Positions 16,309 through 25,310 of a stretch of DNA of 64,000 nucleotides are shown one piece after another (positions within the stretch are counted from its first letter, which is position 1; the number at the start of each line of letters is the position of its first letter). The translations under genes were made by a program, and so were the position numbers. The notes beneath the pieces are model-generated. The model was given only the letters and a program-made list of their open reading frames with translations, was not told the DNA's origin and did not search any database. The DNA comes from JAXGTD01 sp040775095 (lineage in GTDB: Bacteria; Pseudomonadota; Gammaproteobacteria; Chromatiales; Chromatiaceae): the NCBI GenBank assembly GCA_040775095.1, contig JAXGTD010000001.1, positions 1 to 64,000 on the forward strand, given 5' to 3'.

Positions 16309-17253
16309 ATGCGGTTGATTCGAGGTATACACAACCTGCGGGCCGAGGATCGCGAGTGCGTCGCCACCATCGGCAATTTCGATGGCGTCCATCTGGGCCA
16401 CCGGGCCGTCTTCCGCCGTCTGCTCGAGCAGGGTCAGGCCCTTGGTCTGCCGGCGACGGTGATCATCTTCGAGCCCCAGCCAATGGAGCTGTTTGCCCCG
16501 GATTCGGCGCCGGCCCGACTGACACGGATGCGTGAGAAGATTGCCGCGATCGACGAGAATGGTATCTCCCGTATCGTGGTGCTGGAGTTCGGGCCCCGGC
16601 TCGCGGCGATGCCAGCACGCGATTTCGTGAACCAACTGCTGGTCGGCGGTCTCGGGGTGCGTTTCCTGCTGGTCGGAGACGATTTTCGTTTCGGCCACAA
16701 CCGCGAGGGTGACTACGCGCTGCTGCAGGCGATCGGGCATGATCAGGGCTTCGCGGTTGAGAATGTCCACACCATCAAGCATGCCGATGAGCGGATCAGC
16801 AGCACCCGCATCCGCGAAGCGCTGGCCCGCGGTGATCTGAACCAGGCACGTCACCTCCTGGGCCGCCCTTACACGATCTGCGGGCGTGTCGCCCATGGCT
16901 ACAAACGAGGCAGGACCATCGGGTTCCCGACGGCGAATATCAATCTGCACCGGCGTGTGAGCCCGCTGCGGGGCGTCTTTGTCGTGCGGGTGCATGGGAT
17001 CGGCCCGGAGCCGCTGCCGGCCGTGGCCAATATCGGCAACCGCCCGACGGTGGCGGGTACCGAGTATCGGCTCGAGGTGCACCTGTTCGATTTTGATCGG
17101 GACATCTACGGTGCGCATCTGCGTGTCGAGCCGCTCCTCAGGCTGCGCGATGAGCAGCGCTTCGAGTCGTTCGACGCGCTGAGGGCGCAGATCCACCGGG
17201 ATGCGGTGGCGGCTCGCGACTATCTGGGTCTGGCCCGCGCCGCGGCCCGTTGA
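16309..17253 (+). CDS. ribF: bifunctional riboflavin kinase/FAD synthetase RibF
   Basis: RibF phosphorylates riboflavin to FMN and then adenylates it to FAD. The N-terminal nucleotidyltransferase domain (about residues 15-185) shows ATIGNFDGVHLGHRAVF with the HxGH motif and ISSTRIREAL. The C-terminal flavokinase domain (about residues 190-310) shows GYKRGRTIGFPTANI and FDRDIYG. At 314 residues the length is normal. It lies after murJ; here the following gene is mtgA on the opposite strand rather than ileS, which often follows. No FMN riboswitch was recognised upstream. Confidence 0.98.
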   Translation: MRLIRGIHNLRAEDRECVATIGNFDGVHLGHRAVFRRLLEQGQALGLPATVIIFEPQPMELFAPDSAPARLTRMREKIAAIDENGISRIVVLEFGPRLAAMPARDFVNQLLVGGLGVRFLLVGDDFRFGHNREGDYALLQAIGHDQGFAVENVHTIKHADERISSTRIREALARGDLNQARHLLGRPYTICGRVAHGYKRGRTIGFPTANINLHRRVSPLRGVFVVRVHGIGPEPLPAVANIGNRPTVAGTEYRLEVHLFDFDRDIYGAHLRVEPLLRLRDEQRFESFDALRAQIHRDAVAARDYLGLARAAAR

Positions 17254-17368
17254 GCGGGTTCAGGCAGGGCGCTGATCGGATCGGCTTATGGGTCGGTTCC
17301 GTGGGGAATCCGCGTGCCGTGGCCGCCCGATCTCCCCGCGCACCTTGAGCGCGGGATCGGTCGTGGCT

Positions 17369-18085
17369 TTATAACCGCTCGAGGTATCCCGTGCCGCCAA
17401 GCTGGCGCATCTGACGCCTGATCCAGGCCGCCCGGTTGCGCACATAGGCCGATGGTGCATCGAGTCGGTAGGCGTTTGGATTCGGCAGGACGGCGGCGAG
17501 CAGGGCTGCTTCATGGCCATTCAAGGCGACCACGGGCCGGTCGAAATAGCGCCAGCTCGCGGCGCCAACGCCAAAGGTATCGGGGCCGAACTGGGCGATA
17601 TTCAGATAGATCTCCAGAATGCGCTGTTTGGACCAGAGGGCCTCGATCAGCAGCGTGAACCAGGCCTCGAGCCCCTTGCGCAAATAGTCCCGGCCAGACC
17701 AGAGAAACAGGTTCTTCGCGGTCTGCTGGCTGATGGTGCTGGCCCCACGCAGGGTGCCCCCGGATCGGAAGGTGTTCCAGGCCTTGCGCAACTCGACCAT
17801 GTCAAAGCCATGGTGTTGTGCGAAGCGCTGATCCTCGGCGGCGATGGCGGCCAGTGCGACAGAGGGCGGGATCGTCTCCCAGTCTGCCCATTCCTGCTGC
17901 ACATACGGCGGCTCGCGTGGCCCGAAGTGTGCCGCGATCCAATGCCCGACCATGACGGCGGAGATGGGCGGGTCGAGCCAGCGCAGCAGCAACACGGCCA
18001 GAAGCGAAAGCAGCATGAAGGCCGCGAACAGGGTCGCGGCCCATTTCAGGATCCGGTAACGCAGTCGATGTCGGCGTGTGGTCAT
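17369..18085 (-). CDS. mtgA: monofunctional biosynthetic peptidoglycan transglycosylase MtgA
   Basis: MtgA (GT51) polymerises lipid II into glycan strands at the inner membrane. One N-terminal helix (about residues 12-37, WAATLFAAFMLLSLLAVLLLRW) anchors it. The catalytic domain carries AEDQRFAQHHGFD near residue 85, with the catalytic Glu, then TLRGASTISQQTAKNLFLW and KQRILEIYLNIAQFG. No transpeptidase domain follows, so it is the monofunctional form; 238 residues matches. The ATG at 18085 begins just before the membrane helix; an upstream ATG at 18181 would add 32 Pro/Ala-rich residues. Neither has a clear ribosome site. Confidence 0.95.
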   Translation of the reverse strand: MTTRRHRLRYRILKWAATLFAAFMLLSLLAVLLLRWLDPPISAVMVGHWIAAHFGPREPPYVQQEWADWETIPPSVALAAIAAEDQRFAQHHGFDMVELRKAWNTFRSGGTLRGASTISQQTAKNLFLWSGRDYLRKGLEAWFTLLIEALWSKQRILEIYLNIAQFGPDTFGVGAASWRYFDRPVVALNGHEAALLAAVLPNPNAYRLDAPSAYVRNRAAWIRRQMRQLGGTGYLERL

Positions 18086-18209
18086 AGGCGTTGGTGGGGC
18101 GCCGGTAGCGGCCGGATCGGTGCGGCCTGCCGCCGGCGCCGGCCTGTTGCGTCGGCTCGGGATGCCCGCCAGCCAGCTCATCGGTGGCCGTGCAGCCCGT
18201 TGCCCGGGG

Positions 18210-18653
18210 TTACTTCTCGTCGAACCCGGCCAGGTGATACCACTTGCGTGCCAGCTCCATGTCCTGCTCGACGCCGCGACCCTCCTCGTACATCATCGCC
18301 AACGTCGTCTGGGAACCGGCCAGACCCTGCTCGGCAGCCTTCGTGAACCATTCGACGGCGCGTGCGGGGTCCTTCTCTGTGCACTCGCCCTCCAGGTACA
18401 TGAAGCCGAGCCCGTGCTGGGCGAGACCGAGACCCGCCTGCGCCGCCGCTTGCATGTAGGTCAACGCCAGCAGGGGGTTCTCGAGCATGCCCAGCCCGTT
18501 CTGGGCCATGATGGCCATCCGATATTGGGCCTCCGGATGACCGGCCTGCGCCAGCGGTGAGAGCAGCCCGACCGCCCGGGAGAACTGTTTTGACTCGAAC
18601 GCGGCGATGCCGCTGCTCAGATCCATGTCCTGGTCGCTGAATGTTTCGCTCAT
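18210..18653 (-). CDS. Sel1-repeat protein, 147 aa
   Basis: Tandem Sel1-like repeats (a TPR variant) cover most of the protein: AVGLLSPLAQAGHPEAQYRMAIMAQNG, ALTYMQAAAQAGLGLAQHGLGFMYLEG and AVEWFTKAAEQGLAGSQTTLAMMYEEG, with a fourth partial unit. These repeats form a protein-binding solenoid. There is no signal peptide, so it is probably cytoplasmic. The binding partner is unknown. It lies between mtgA and the inositol-monophosphatase gene on the same strand. Confidence 0.9.
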   Translation of the reverse strand: MSETFSDQDMDLSSGIAAFESKQFSRAVGLLSPLAQAGHPEAQYRMAIMAQNGLGMLENPLLALTYMQAAAQAGLGLAQHGLGFMYLEGECTEKDPARAVEWFTKAAEQGLAGSQTTLAMMYEEGRGVEQDMELARKWYHLAGFDEK

Positions 18654-18817
18654 TGTGGCTCGACTCCTGATTCGTTGTGCGGCCGATGCCGGCCGCTTTT
18701 ACCTGTTGCTGCCCGCAAGTTGAGGGTCGCGGTAGCTGAATCACAGCCCCGGGGTTCGCCGTTGCCTCGACTTCGGGGTCTACCCCGACCTGCTTTCGCG
18801 GCCGGGGCGACGCCGAC

Positions 18818-19642
18818 TCAGTCCGCGGCCCCCTCGGCCCGCAAAGGCAGGTCGATAAAGGTCCGCCATTGGTCGAACAGGGTTCGATTGGCGGCGGCGA
18901 TGGCCAGTCGCGTGTCGAGCCCCGAGGGCTCGGCCGTCTCGATCCCGTCGCGCGAGTAAAGGCTGGAGACGACGCCGGCCTCGTCGGCGATCAGGCGGCC
19001 GGCCGCGTAGTCCCAAAGCCTTTGCCCGCCGTGCAGGTAGAGCTGGAAGCGACCGGCCGCAAGCCAGCACCATTCCAATGCCACCGCGCCGAGATTGCGC
19101 TGGGACCGGAACGAGCCATCGCGGAACAGGGCCGGGATGCGTTGCGGCGGGAGCCGCTTGAGATCAAGCATCCCCAGGCAGTCCGACAACTGGTCGCCGG
19201 GGGTATAGGGGTGCAGTTGCGTGCCATCGACAAAGGCACCCTGGCCGCGCGCCGCGGTGAAACACTCGTTGCGAACCGGGTCGAGGACGAGGCCAAGCTC
19301 GGCGCGCCCCTTTCGCACCAACGCGAGCGAGATGGCGAACGCGGGGAAGCCACAGGCGTAATTGCTGGTGCCGTCCAGGGGATCCAGACACCAGAAGGTC
19401 GCCTCGCCCGTGCCGACCAGGCGTTGTTGCTCGGCCTGTTCCATCTCCTCGGCGAGGACGGGGATGTCGGGCCACTGCTCGGCCAGGGAGTCGACGATCC
19501 GGCGCTGTACGGCCAGATCGGTCTCGGTGACCAGGCTTCCGTCTGCCTTGTGCGAGGCGATGGTCCGGCGCAGGCGAGGCATGATTTCGTCGCGTGCGAC
19601 GGCGCGCAGCAGTTCGGCCAGGCGATCGAGTGTGTTGTGCAT
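18818..19642 (-). CDS. inositol monophosphatase family protein
   Basis: A 274-residue Mg2+-dependent phosphatase of the IMPase family. Motif A is WCLDPLDGTSNYACG near residue 85 and motif B is WDYAAGRLIADEAGG-like (here AGV) near residue 210; the upstream Glu pair (AEEME) completes the metal site. Family members act on inositol phosphate, PAP or histidinol phosphate; I cannot separate these reliably by eye. The third glycine of the usual GG in motif B is Val here. It is divergent from slt with about 180 bp between. Confidence 0.93.
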   Translation of the reverse strand: MHNTLDRLAELLRAVARDEIMPRLRRTIASHKADGSLVTETDLAVQRRIVDSLAEQWPDIPVLAEEMEQAEQQRLVGTGEATFWCLDPLDGTSNYACGFPAFAISLALVRKGRAELGLVLDPVRNECFTAARGQGAFVDGTQLHPYTPGDQLSDCLGMLDLKRLPPQRIPALFRDGSFRSQRNLGAVALEWCWLAAGRFQLYLHGGQRLWDYAAGRLIADEAGVVSSLYSRDGIETAEPSGLDTRLAIAAANRTLFDQWRTFIDLPLRAEGAAD

Positions 19643-19819
19643 GATGCTTCATCCAAGAGGGAGGGGCGTGAGGCGGATGGGGGAGATCATACCGGGTTAT
19701 GCGCCGCAGCCACCTCACGCCGTGCGCGCCGGGGTCGGTCCGGTGATGCCGTCTTGTGCCGCGGACGGGCGTTTGTCTATGCTGCGGTGGTCGCGTTGCG
19801 ACGGCTGAAATCGAGGTTG

Positions 19820-21844
19820 ATGATCTTCGTGAGCAGGAATCCTCGGCTCGTCCTTGGCATGATCTGCCTGTGGTTACTCTGTCCGCCGGGATGGGCAGCG
19901 CCCTCGGCGCGCAGTGGCCTGGCCGACGAGGCCGCGGGGGGCTCCCCGCGCGAGCGTTTCCTCGCCGCGGAGGCCGCGATCGCGCGGGGCGATCTCGAGA
20001 CCTACCAGGCCCTTGCGGACGGCCTGCAAGACGATCCTCTGTATCCATACCTGCGCGTTGGCGAGCTGATGCGCCGGCTCGACCAGGCATCGGCCGACGA
20101 GGTCGTGGCCCTGCTGGACGTCTGGCGTGGCACCGCCCCGGGCGAACGCCTGCGCCTGTACTGGCTCAAGCGCCTGGCCCGCGAGGGGCGCCTGGCAGAG
20201 TATGCCGAGCTCTACGTGGAGAACGGCTCGGAGACACGCGAGTGCCTGTTTCGGCGCGGACTCAATGCGACGGGACGCCAGATCGATGCATTCGACGGCA
20301 TCGATCGGCTCTACCTCAGCGCGGATCCGCTGCCGCGCGCATGCGATCCGCTGTTGGATGCCTGGGCGGACGCTGGCGGGCTGTCCGCGCGGCTGGTCTG
20401 GGAGCGGATCGGGTTGTTGCTGGAGCGCGGCGATGTCGCGCGTGTTCGCCAGCAACGTGCCTATCTGCCGGCGACGGACCAGTCTTGGCTGGATCGGCTG
20501 CTGGCGCTCCACGAGCGACCCGGGCGCGTCCTCGACCCGATGCCCGGAGCGCACCCGCAGCGTGCGATGGTTCTGACCCACGCCGTGGAGCGCCTGGCTC
20601 GTCGCGACGTCTCCGGTGCGATCGCCGCCTGGACGGCTCTGCAACAGGACGAGGCCTTTCCGCCCGCGCTCGCGGAACGGGTCTGGCTTGCCATCGGCAA
20701 GGCCCTCGCCAGAGGGGGCGATTCCGCGGCGCTCGACTGGCTTGGGCGAATCCCCGCGCGCGCCGAAAACACGCGGGTCCAGCAACAGCGGCTGCGCGCG
20801 GCGCTGCGGCTGCGTGCCTGGGGAGTGCTGCCCGACTGGATCGACGCGCTGCCAGCCCCCGCGCACACCAATGCCGAATGGCGATACTGGAAGGGGCGTG
20901 CGCTGGAGGCACGCGGCGATGCGGACGGCGCCGCGGCGGCCTTTCGGGACGCGGCCCCCGAGCGGGATCTGTGGGGATTCCTCGCTGCAGCGAGGGTCGG
21001 GATTGCGCCAAACCTCGCGCACCTGCCGGTCCCGGCCGACCCCGGATTGGTGGCGGGGCTGCGCGCGTCGCCGACGATCGAACGAATCCGTGCGCTGGAG
21101 GCGCTTGGACGCAAGAGCGACGTTGCGCGCGAATGGCGCGAGCTCACGCGTGGCCGCGGACCCGAACAGCTCATGGCCGCGGCGGTTGTTGCGCGGGAGC
21201 TGGGGCTGGCCACCGAAGCGATCTTTACCCTGGCGCGCAGCGGCTACTGGGACGATCTCGAGTTGCGCTTCCCGCTGGCCTATCGCGGCCTGGTCCATGC
21301 GGAGGCCAAACGCAACGGGCTGCCGGAGGACTGGGTGTTCGCGGTAATCCGCCAGGAGAGCGCCTTTGACACCGATGTCGCGTCCGCCGCCGGGGCGATT
21401 GGGCTGATGCAATTATTGCCCAGCACGGCGCGGGATGTGGCCGCAAATGCCCGCCAGCCGCCGCCGTCGCGCCTGGCACTGATCGATCCCCGGCTCAACG
21501 TTGCCCTGGGGAGCCGTTATCTGGCCGAGCTCCTGACGCGCTTCGACGGCAATCCGGTGCTCGCCACGGCCGCGTACAACGCAGGCCCGGGGGCGGTGTC
21601 GCGCTGGCTGCCAACGCGGCCCACGGCGGCGGATCTGTGGATCGCCGAGATCCCCTATGCGGAGACCCGCCAATATGTCCAGAGGGTGCTCGCGTACCGG
21701 GTGCTCTATGCGCACCGCTTGGGTTTGGCGCCGGCGCGCCTCGATGACTGGCTGCGGCCCGTTGCCGGGGCGTCCCCCGACATCGCCGCCGAGGGGACCT
21801 CGAACGGGTCGGCACCACCTGACGAGACGATCCCGGTGATGTGA
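19820..21844 (+). CDS. slt: soluble lytic murein transglycosylase (Slt70 type)
   Basis: This periplasmic enzyme cuts peptidoglycan between MurNAc and GlcNAc with formation of a 1,6-anhydro ring. A signal peptide covers about residues 1-26 (LVLGMICLWLLCPPGWA, cut after Ala). A long alpha-superhelical region follows to about residue 470. The SLT catalytic domain near residues 490-640 has VIRQESAFD with the catalytic Glu, GAIGLMQLLPSTA and TAAYNAGPGAVSRW. At 674 residues it is close to E. coli Slt70. The frame is open far upstream, through the antisense of the phosphatase gene, so I chose the ATG at 19820 on the basis of the signal peptide. Confidence 0.95.
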   Translation: MIFVSRNPRLVLGMICLWLLCPPGWAAPSARSGLADEAAGGSPRERFLAAEAAIARGDLETYQALADGLQDDPLYPYLRVGELMRRLDQASADEVVALLDVWRGTAPGERLRLYWLKRLAREGRLAEYAELYVENGSETRECLFRRGLNATGRQIDAFDGIDRLYLSADPLPRACDPLLDAWADAGGLSARLVWERIGLLLERGDVARVRQQRAYLPATDQSWLDRLLALHERPGRVLDPMPGAHPQRAMVLTHAVERLARRDVSGAIAAWTALQQDEAFPPALAERVWLAIGKALARGGDSAALDWLGRIPARAENTRVQQQRLRAALRLRAWGVLPDWIDALPAPAHTNAEWRYWKGRALEARGDADGAAAAFRDAAPERDLWGFLAAARVGIAPNLAHLPVPADPGLVAGLRASPTIERIRALEALGRKSDVAREWRELTRGRGPEQLMAAAVVARELGLATEAIFTLARSGYWDDLELRFPLAYRGLVHAEAKRNGLPEDWVFAVIRQESAFDTDVASAAGAIGLMQLLPSTARDVAANARQPPPSRLALIDPRLNVALGSRYLAELLTRFDGNPVLATAAYNAGPGAVSRWLPTRPTAADLWIAEIPYAETRQYVQRVLAYRVLYAHRLGLAPARLDDWLRPVAGASPDIAAEGTSNGSAPPDETIPVM

Positions 21845-22100
21845 GCCGCGCCGACGACCTTTGTCGGGCGATTGGGAGCAGGCCGCGATGGTTCCGCGCT
21901 GGGCGACGTGGCGGTTGCTAGCGTTGCCGGCCGGGCCTGGGAGCCCGGTGAATGGATCGCCGTCTCACATTGTGGCTTTTGCTAGACTGGGATATCCGGC
22001 AGGCCGTCGGACACCAGTCCTACCGGCAGATAGCCCGTCTGTCCCCGCGTGATCGGCCCCTGTGCCGTGCGCGTCCCTGAACCAGCTCGACACCAAATCC

Positions 22101-22841
22101 ATGGCCTTCCGTCGCACTTGTGCTGTCAACGTCCTCTACCAGTCGGGCCGGGGTCCAACGTCGGGCCCCCCCGCAAGGCGCCCATGGGTGCTGGTGCTCG
22201 CGTCGATTCTGGCCCTGGGATCGGCAGCCGCGCTCGCCGACGGTGGCAGCGCGGCCCGTGATGCGATGGCCAACGCAATGGCCAAGATGATGGAGGCGAT
22301 GGGCTTTCTGGACTCGAACAAGGGCTCGCCGATTCCGGAGTCGATGCCTTTCAACCCGGGTGGGTTCGGTATGCCGGGCATGACCCCCGGCTTTGGCATG
22401 GGCGCCATGCCCTGGTCGACGCCGTCCTGGTCCAATCCCGCGCAGGTCTTTGGCATGGATCAAATGATGCAGCAGATGCCCGGCGCCATGCAGCAGATGC
22501 CAGGTGCCGGCATAGTTCCGGACATGCCCGGCTGGAACGCCACCACGGTCGACGGCATCTGGGAGGGTCGCGACGGGGGGCTGTTGATTGTGCGTGGCCC
22601 CCGGTTTCGCCTTTACAGTCCCAATAGCCGCCACGTCGATGGCCTGATCCAACAGCGCGGTGACCGGATCGCGCTCTACAATCCCGAAGACCAGGTGGCC
22701 CGCCCATACGAGTACGCGGAGCTGCAGGGTCGGCTGATCCTGCGCGATGCGGATGGGCAGGTGTTCTTGTACCGCCGCCTCTGGCTCGATGACAAGTTGC
22801 CCCAAGGGCTAAGCGGCGGCAGCGGGGGCAGCGAACGCTGA
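22101..22841 (+). CDS. exported Met/Gly/Pro-rich hypothetical protein
   Basis: A hydrophobic segment (RPWVLVLASILALGSAAALA) followed by a charged region predicts a signal peptide or anchor after an unusually long N terminus of about 30 residues, so the true start may be a later codon. The middle third is rich in Met, Gly and Pro (GGFGMPGMTPGFGMGAMP and MDQMMQQMPGAMQQMPG). The C-terminal 80 residues form a beta-rich block, VDGIWEGRDGGLLIVRGPRFRLYSPNSRHVDG, ending in FLYRRLW. Similar C-terminal blocks occur, as far as I recall, in hypothetical proteins of Chromatiales. The Met-rich part could bind copper or act as a flexible linker. No ribosome site is clear. Confidence 0.65.
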   Translation: MAFRRTCAVNVLYQSGRGPTSGPPARRPWVLVLASILALGSAAALADGGSAARDAMANAMAKMMEAMGFLDSNKGSPIPESMPFNPGGFGMPGMTPGFGMGAMPWSTPSWSNPAQVFGMDQMMQQMPGAMQQMPGAGIVPDMPGWNATTVDGIWEGRDGGLLIVRGPRFRLYSPNSRHVDGLIQQRGDRIALYNPEDQVARPYEYAELQGRLILRDADGQVFLYRRLWLDDKLPQGLSGGSGGSER

Positions 22842-22895
22842 CGGGCCGCGGGCTCACGGGGGCGGACCGGGGCGGACGCGCGGCTTCAGTCTCGC

Positions 22896-23691
22896 TCAGA
22901 CGAGCAGGAGTCGGAAAGAGACCGCGACCAACAAGGCGCCGAAGATGCGCTTGAGGACATGCGTCGGCAACCGGTGCGCGAAGCGCGCGCCGAGCGGGGC
23001 GAGTGACACGCTGGCGGCCAGGATCACGAGCGCGGCGGGCCAATAGACAAAGCCGAGGCTATATTCCGGGAGTCCCTCGCGACCCCAGCCGAACGCGACG
23101 AAGCCGGCGGTACCGACCACGGCAATCGGGACACCGCAGGCGCTCGATGTGGCCACCGCGCGTCGCATCTGCAGGCCGTAATGGCTGAGAATCGGCACGG
23201 TCAGGATGCCGCCGCCGATGCCCAGCAGCGCCGACAGGGTACCGATGCCAACGCCGGCTGCCGTCAGGGCAAGTCCGCTTGGCATCGCGGCCGTTGGCCC
23301 GATCCGCGGGCGTCGTAGCATTCTCGCGCCGGTGAACAGCAGGAAGAGACCAAAGAGGCGCTTGAGCCAGAGCTCGGGCAGAAAGCCGGCAATGCCCGCG
23401 CCGAGCCAGGCGCCGATCAGTATCCCGGGAATCAGCAGGCGAAACAGGTCCCACCGCACGGCCCCATGTCGCTGGTGACTGATCGTCGAGGCGGCGCCGG
23501 TGCCGATCACCGTGGCCAACGAGGTCGCGATCGCCTGGTGAGAGATCCAGTCCTGCGCCATCCCCATCGCCGGGAACGAGGCGATCAATACAGGCACGAT
23601 GACGACGCCCCCCCCCAATGCCGAGCAGACCGGCCAGCAGTCCGGCGAGGGCGCCGGTAGCGAGGAATACGATCAGATCGAATGGGGGCAC
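22896..23691 (-). pseudogene. TauE/SafE-family permease, frameshifted in a poly-C tract
   Basis: The family forms membrane proteins proposed to export sulfite and related sulfur compounds. The N terminus (PPFDLIVFLATGALAGLLAGLLGIGGG, GTG start at 23691) is in one frame, and the rest (GVVIVPVLIASFPAMG onward, about 237 residues with seven further helices and the second repeat GIGTLSALLGIGGGILTVPIL) is in another. The switch falls exactly in a run of nine C at 23608-23616; eight would restore a single 264-residue protein. Both parts are otherwise intact. The cause could be a sequencing error, a recent mutation or slippage-based switching. Confidence 0.85.
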
Positions 23692-23931
23692 GGGAGATCC
23701 AGATGTTGGAAATACGCTGGTTTGGCGTGTGGTTTACCCCCGCCGTCGCGCGTTCCGGTCGGGCCAGCGAGCAGGCATAATAGCGGCGTTGCCGAGCATT
23801 GTGTGGCGAACCATCTGCGATGATGTTGGCTTATCGCTGGCCTCGGGAGACATGTAGCTGTGGCGGTGCCGGCGCGCGCGAGGCGTCGTGCGCCAACCAT
23901 CGAGACACGCGAGCGAGTAAAACAACGACAG

Positions 23932-24837
23932 ATGAAAAAACACCAAGCCTGCATCCTCGGGGGAACAGGATTCGTTGGCAAGAACCTGGTCATGCGTCTG
24001 GCCAAGGCTGGTTGGCACTGCCGCGTTCCGTCGCGGCGTCCGCATCGGCACGCGGCCATGCGGCTGATGTACCCGGGCATCGAATTGTTGCCGATACGAC
24101 AGACGGATGTAGACAGTCTGGCGCCCTGTTTTGCCGGCTGCGACCTCGTGGTCAATCTCATTGGAATCCTCAACGAGGATGTGGCGGGTCAGTTTCAGTC
24201 CGTGCATGTGGAAACCGTGGACGAGATCGTCACCGCCGCGCGGCGGGCGGCCGTGCCCAGGTACCTCCATATGAGCGCGCTGCATGCCGATGCGCGCCAT
24301 GGCGCGAGTAACTATCTTCGCTCCAAGGGTGCGGGCGAGGATCTGGCCCATGCCGCCGAGGGGCTCGACGTGACCAGCTTTCGCCCATGCGTGATCTTCG
24401 GCCGCGGCGACAGTTTCTTCAATCGTTTCGCGACGCTTCTCAGGCTCTCGCCGGGCCTTTTTCCTCTCGCCTGTCCGGATGCGCGTTTCGCCCCGGTTTG
24501 GGTCGGTGATGTTGTGGAGGCGATGGTGCGCTGTGCGACGGATCCGCGGAGCATTGGGCGGCGCTACGACCTGTGCGGTCCGCGAGTGTTCACGCTCGAG
24601 GAGCTGGTCTCCCAGACCGCCGTGCTCATTGGCCGGCGGGTCCTGTTGCTGGGGCTGAACGACTTTGGCTCGAGGATGCAGGCCCGCCTGCTCGAGCGAC
24701 TGCCGGGCAAGCCGTTTACGATGGATAATTACCTCTCTATGCAGACGCCAAGCATCTGTGGCGACCGCAATGGTTTGCGTGAGCTCGGTATCCATCCGAC
24801 CGATGTCGACACCATTGTGCCGACGTACCTGGCCTGA
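23932..24837 (+). CDS. NAD(P)-dependent SDR, complex I NDUFA9-like family
   Basis: An extended short-chain dehydrogenase fold protein of 301 residues. The nucleotide-binding motif ACILGGTGFVGKNLVMRLAKAG lies at residues 6-27, followed by DLVVNLIGILNE, and YLHMSALHADARHGASNYLRSKGAGE, which resembles the active-site region but with changes typical of the atypical SDR group near NDUFA9. FRPCVIFGRGDSFFNRFATLL and FAPVWVGDVVEAM are the hallmark segments. In bacteria these proteins are often annotated as complex I-associated, though their role is not settled. The ATG at 23932 begins just before the Rossmann motif. Confidence 0.9.
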   Translation: MKKHQACILGGTGFVGKNLVMRLAKAGWHCRVPSRRPHRHAAMRLMYPGIELLPIRQTDVDSLAPCFAGCDLVVNLIGILNEDVAGQFQSVHVETVDEIVTAARRAAVPRYLHMSALHADARHGASNYLRSKGAGEDLAHAAEGLDVTSFRPCVIFGRGDSFFNRFATLLRLSPGLFPLACPDARFAPVWVGDVVEAMVRCATDPRSIGRRYDLCGPRVFTLEELVSQTAVLIGRRVLLLGLNDFGSRMQARLLERLPGKPFTMDNYLSMQTPSICGDRNGLRELGIHPTDVDTIVPTYLA

Positions 24838-25310
24838 CACCGATGCAGGGACGCATACGTCGAATCTGCTGGCCCGGCCCCCACGGGGTAGGCGACCGCG
24901 CGATTTTCACGCCAACGCGCCGTTGTCCCTGAATGGTGGATCAATGAAGACGGGCCCCGGTGCCACGGGCATGTCGCGGTTTCCTGTTGCGGTCCAGACT
25001 CGGTGGCGGCGAGGATGCCTGCTTCATTGTGCCCGATGGCACGGCTTTATCGCGCGAGACAATAGAACATGATCCTAGAATGCGCAGCTGAATGGTCCCG
25101 GGGGCGCGGGCCGCGTGGTGTCCGGATCGACACGGCGGCTGGGGCCCACGGTTCGGTCTCAAGGGGGCCGGACGACACCGGCCACCGCGGGGTTTCCGCC
25201 GTGGTGGGGCTCGTGCTGGGCGCGCGCCCGGTGTACCGGTCTCGCATAAACGGGTGTCGTGCCGGCCAGACATTGCGCGGTGGTGAACGCGCACCCGAGC
25301 GCCTGCTCGG
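24838..25310. other. intergenic region, about 470 bp
   Basis: No gene is supported here. A CATGATCCTAGAA at about 25069-25081 repeats the left edge of the inverted-repeat element at 2729-2740, which could be a footprint or chance. Confidence 0.45.

Noticed and set aside
18869..19819. Upstream extension of the slt open frame
   Set aside because: It runs through the antisense of the inositol-monophosphatase gene; the signal peptide after 19820 marks the real start.
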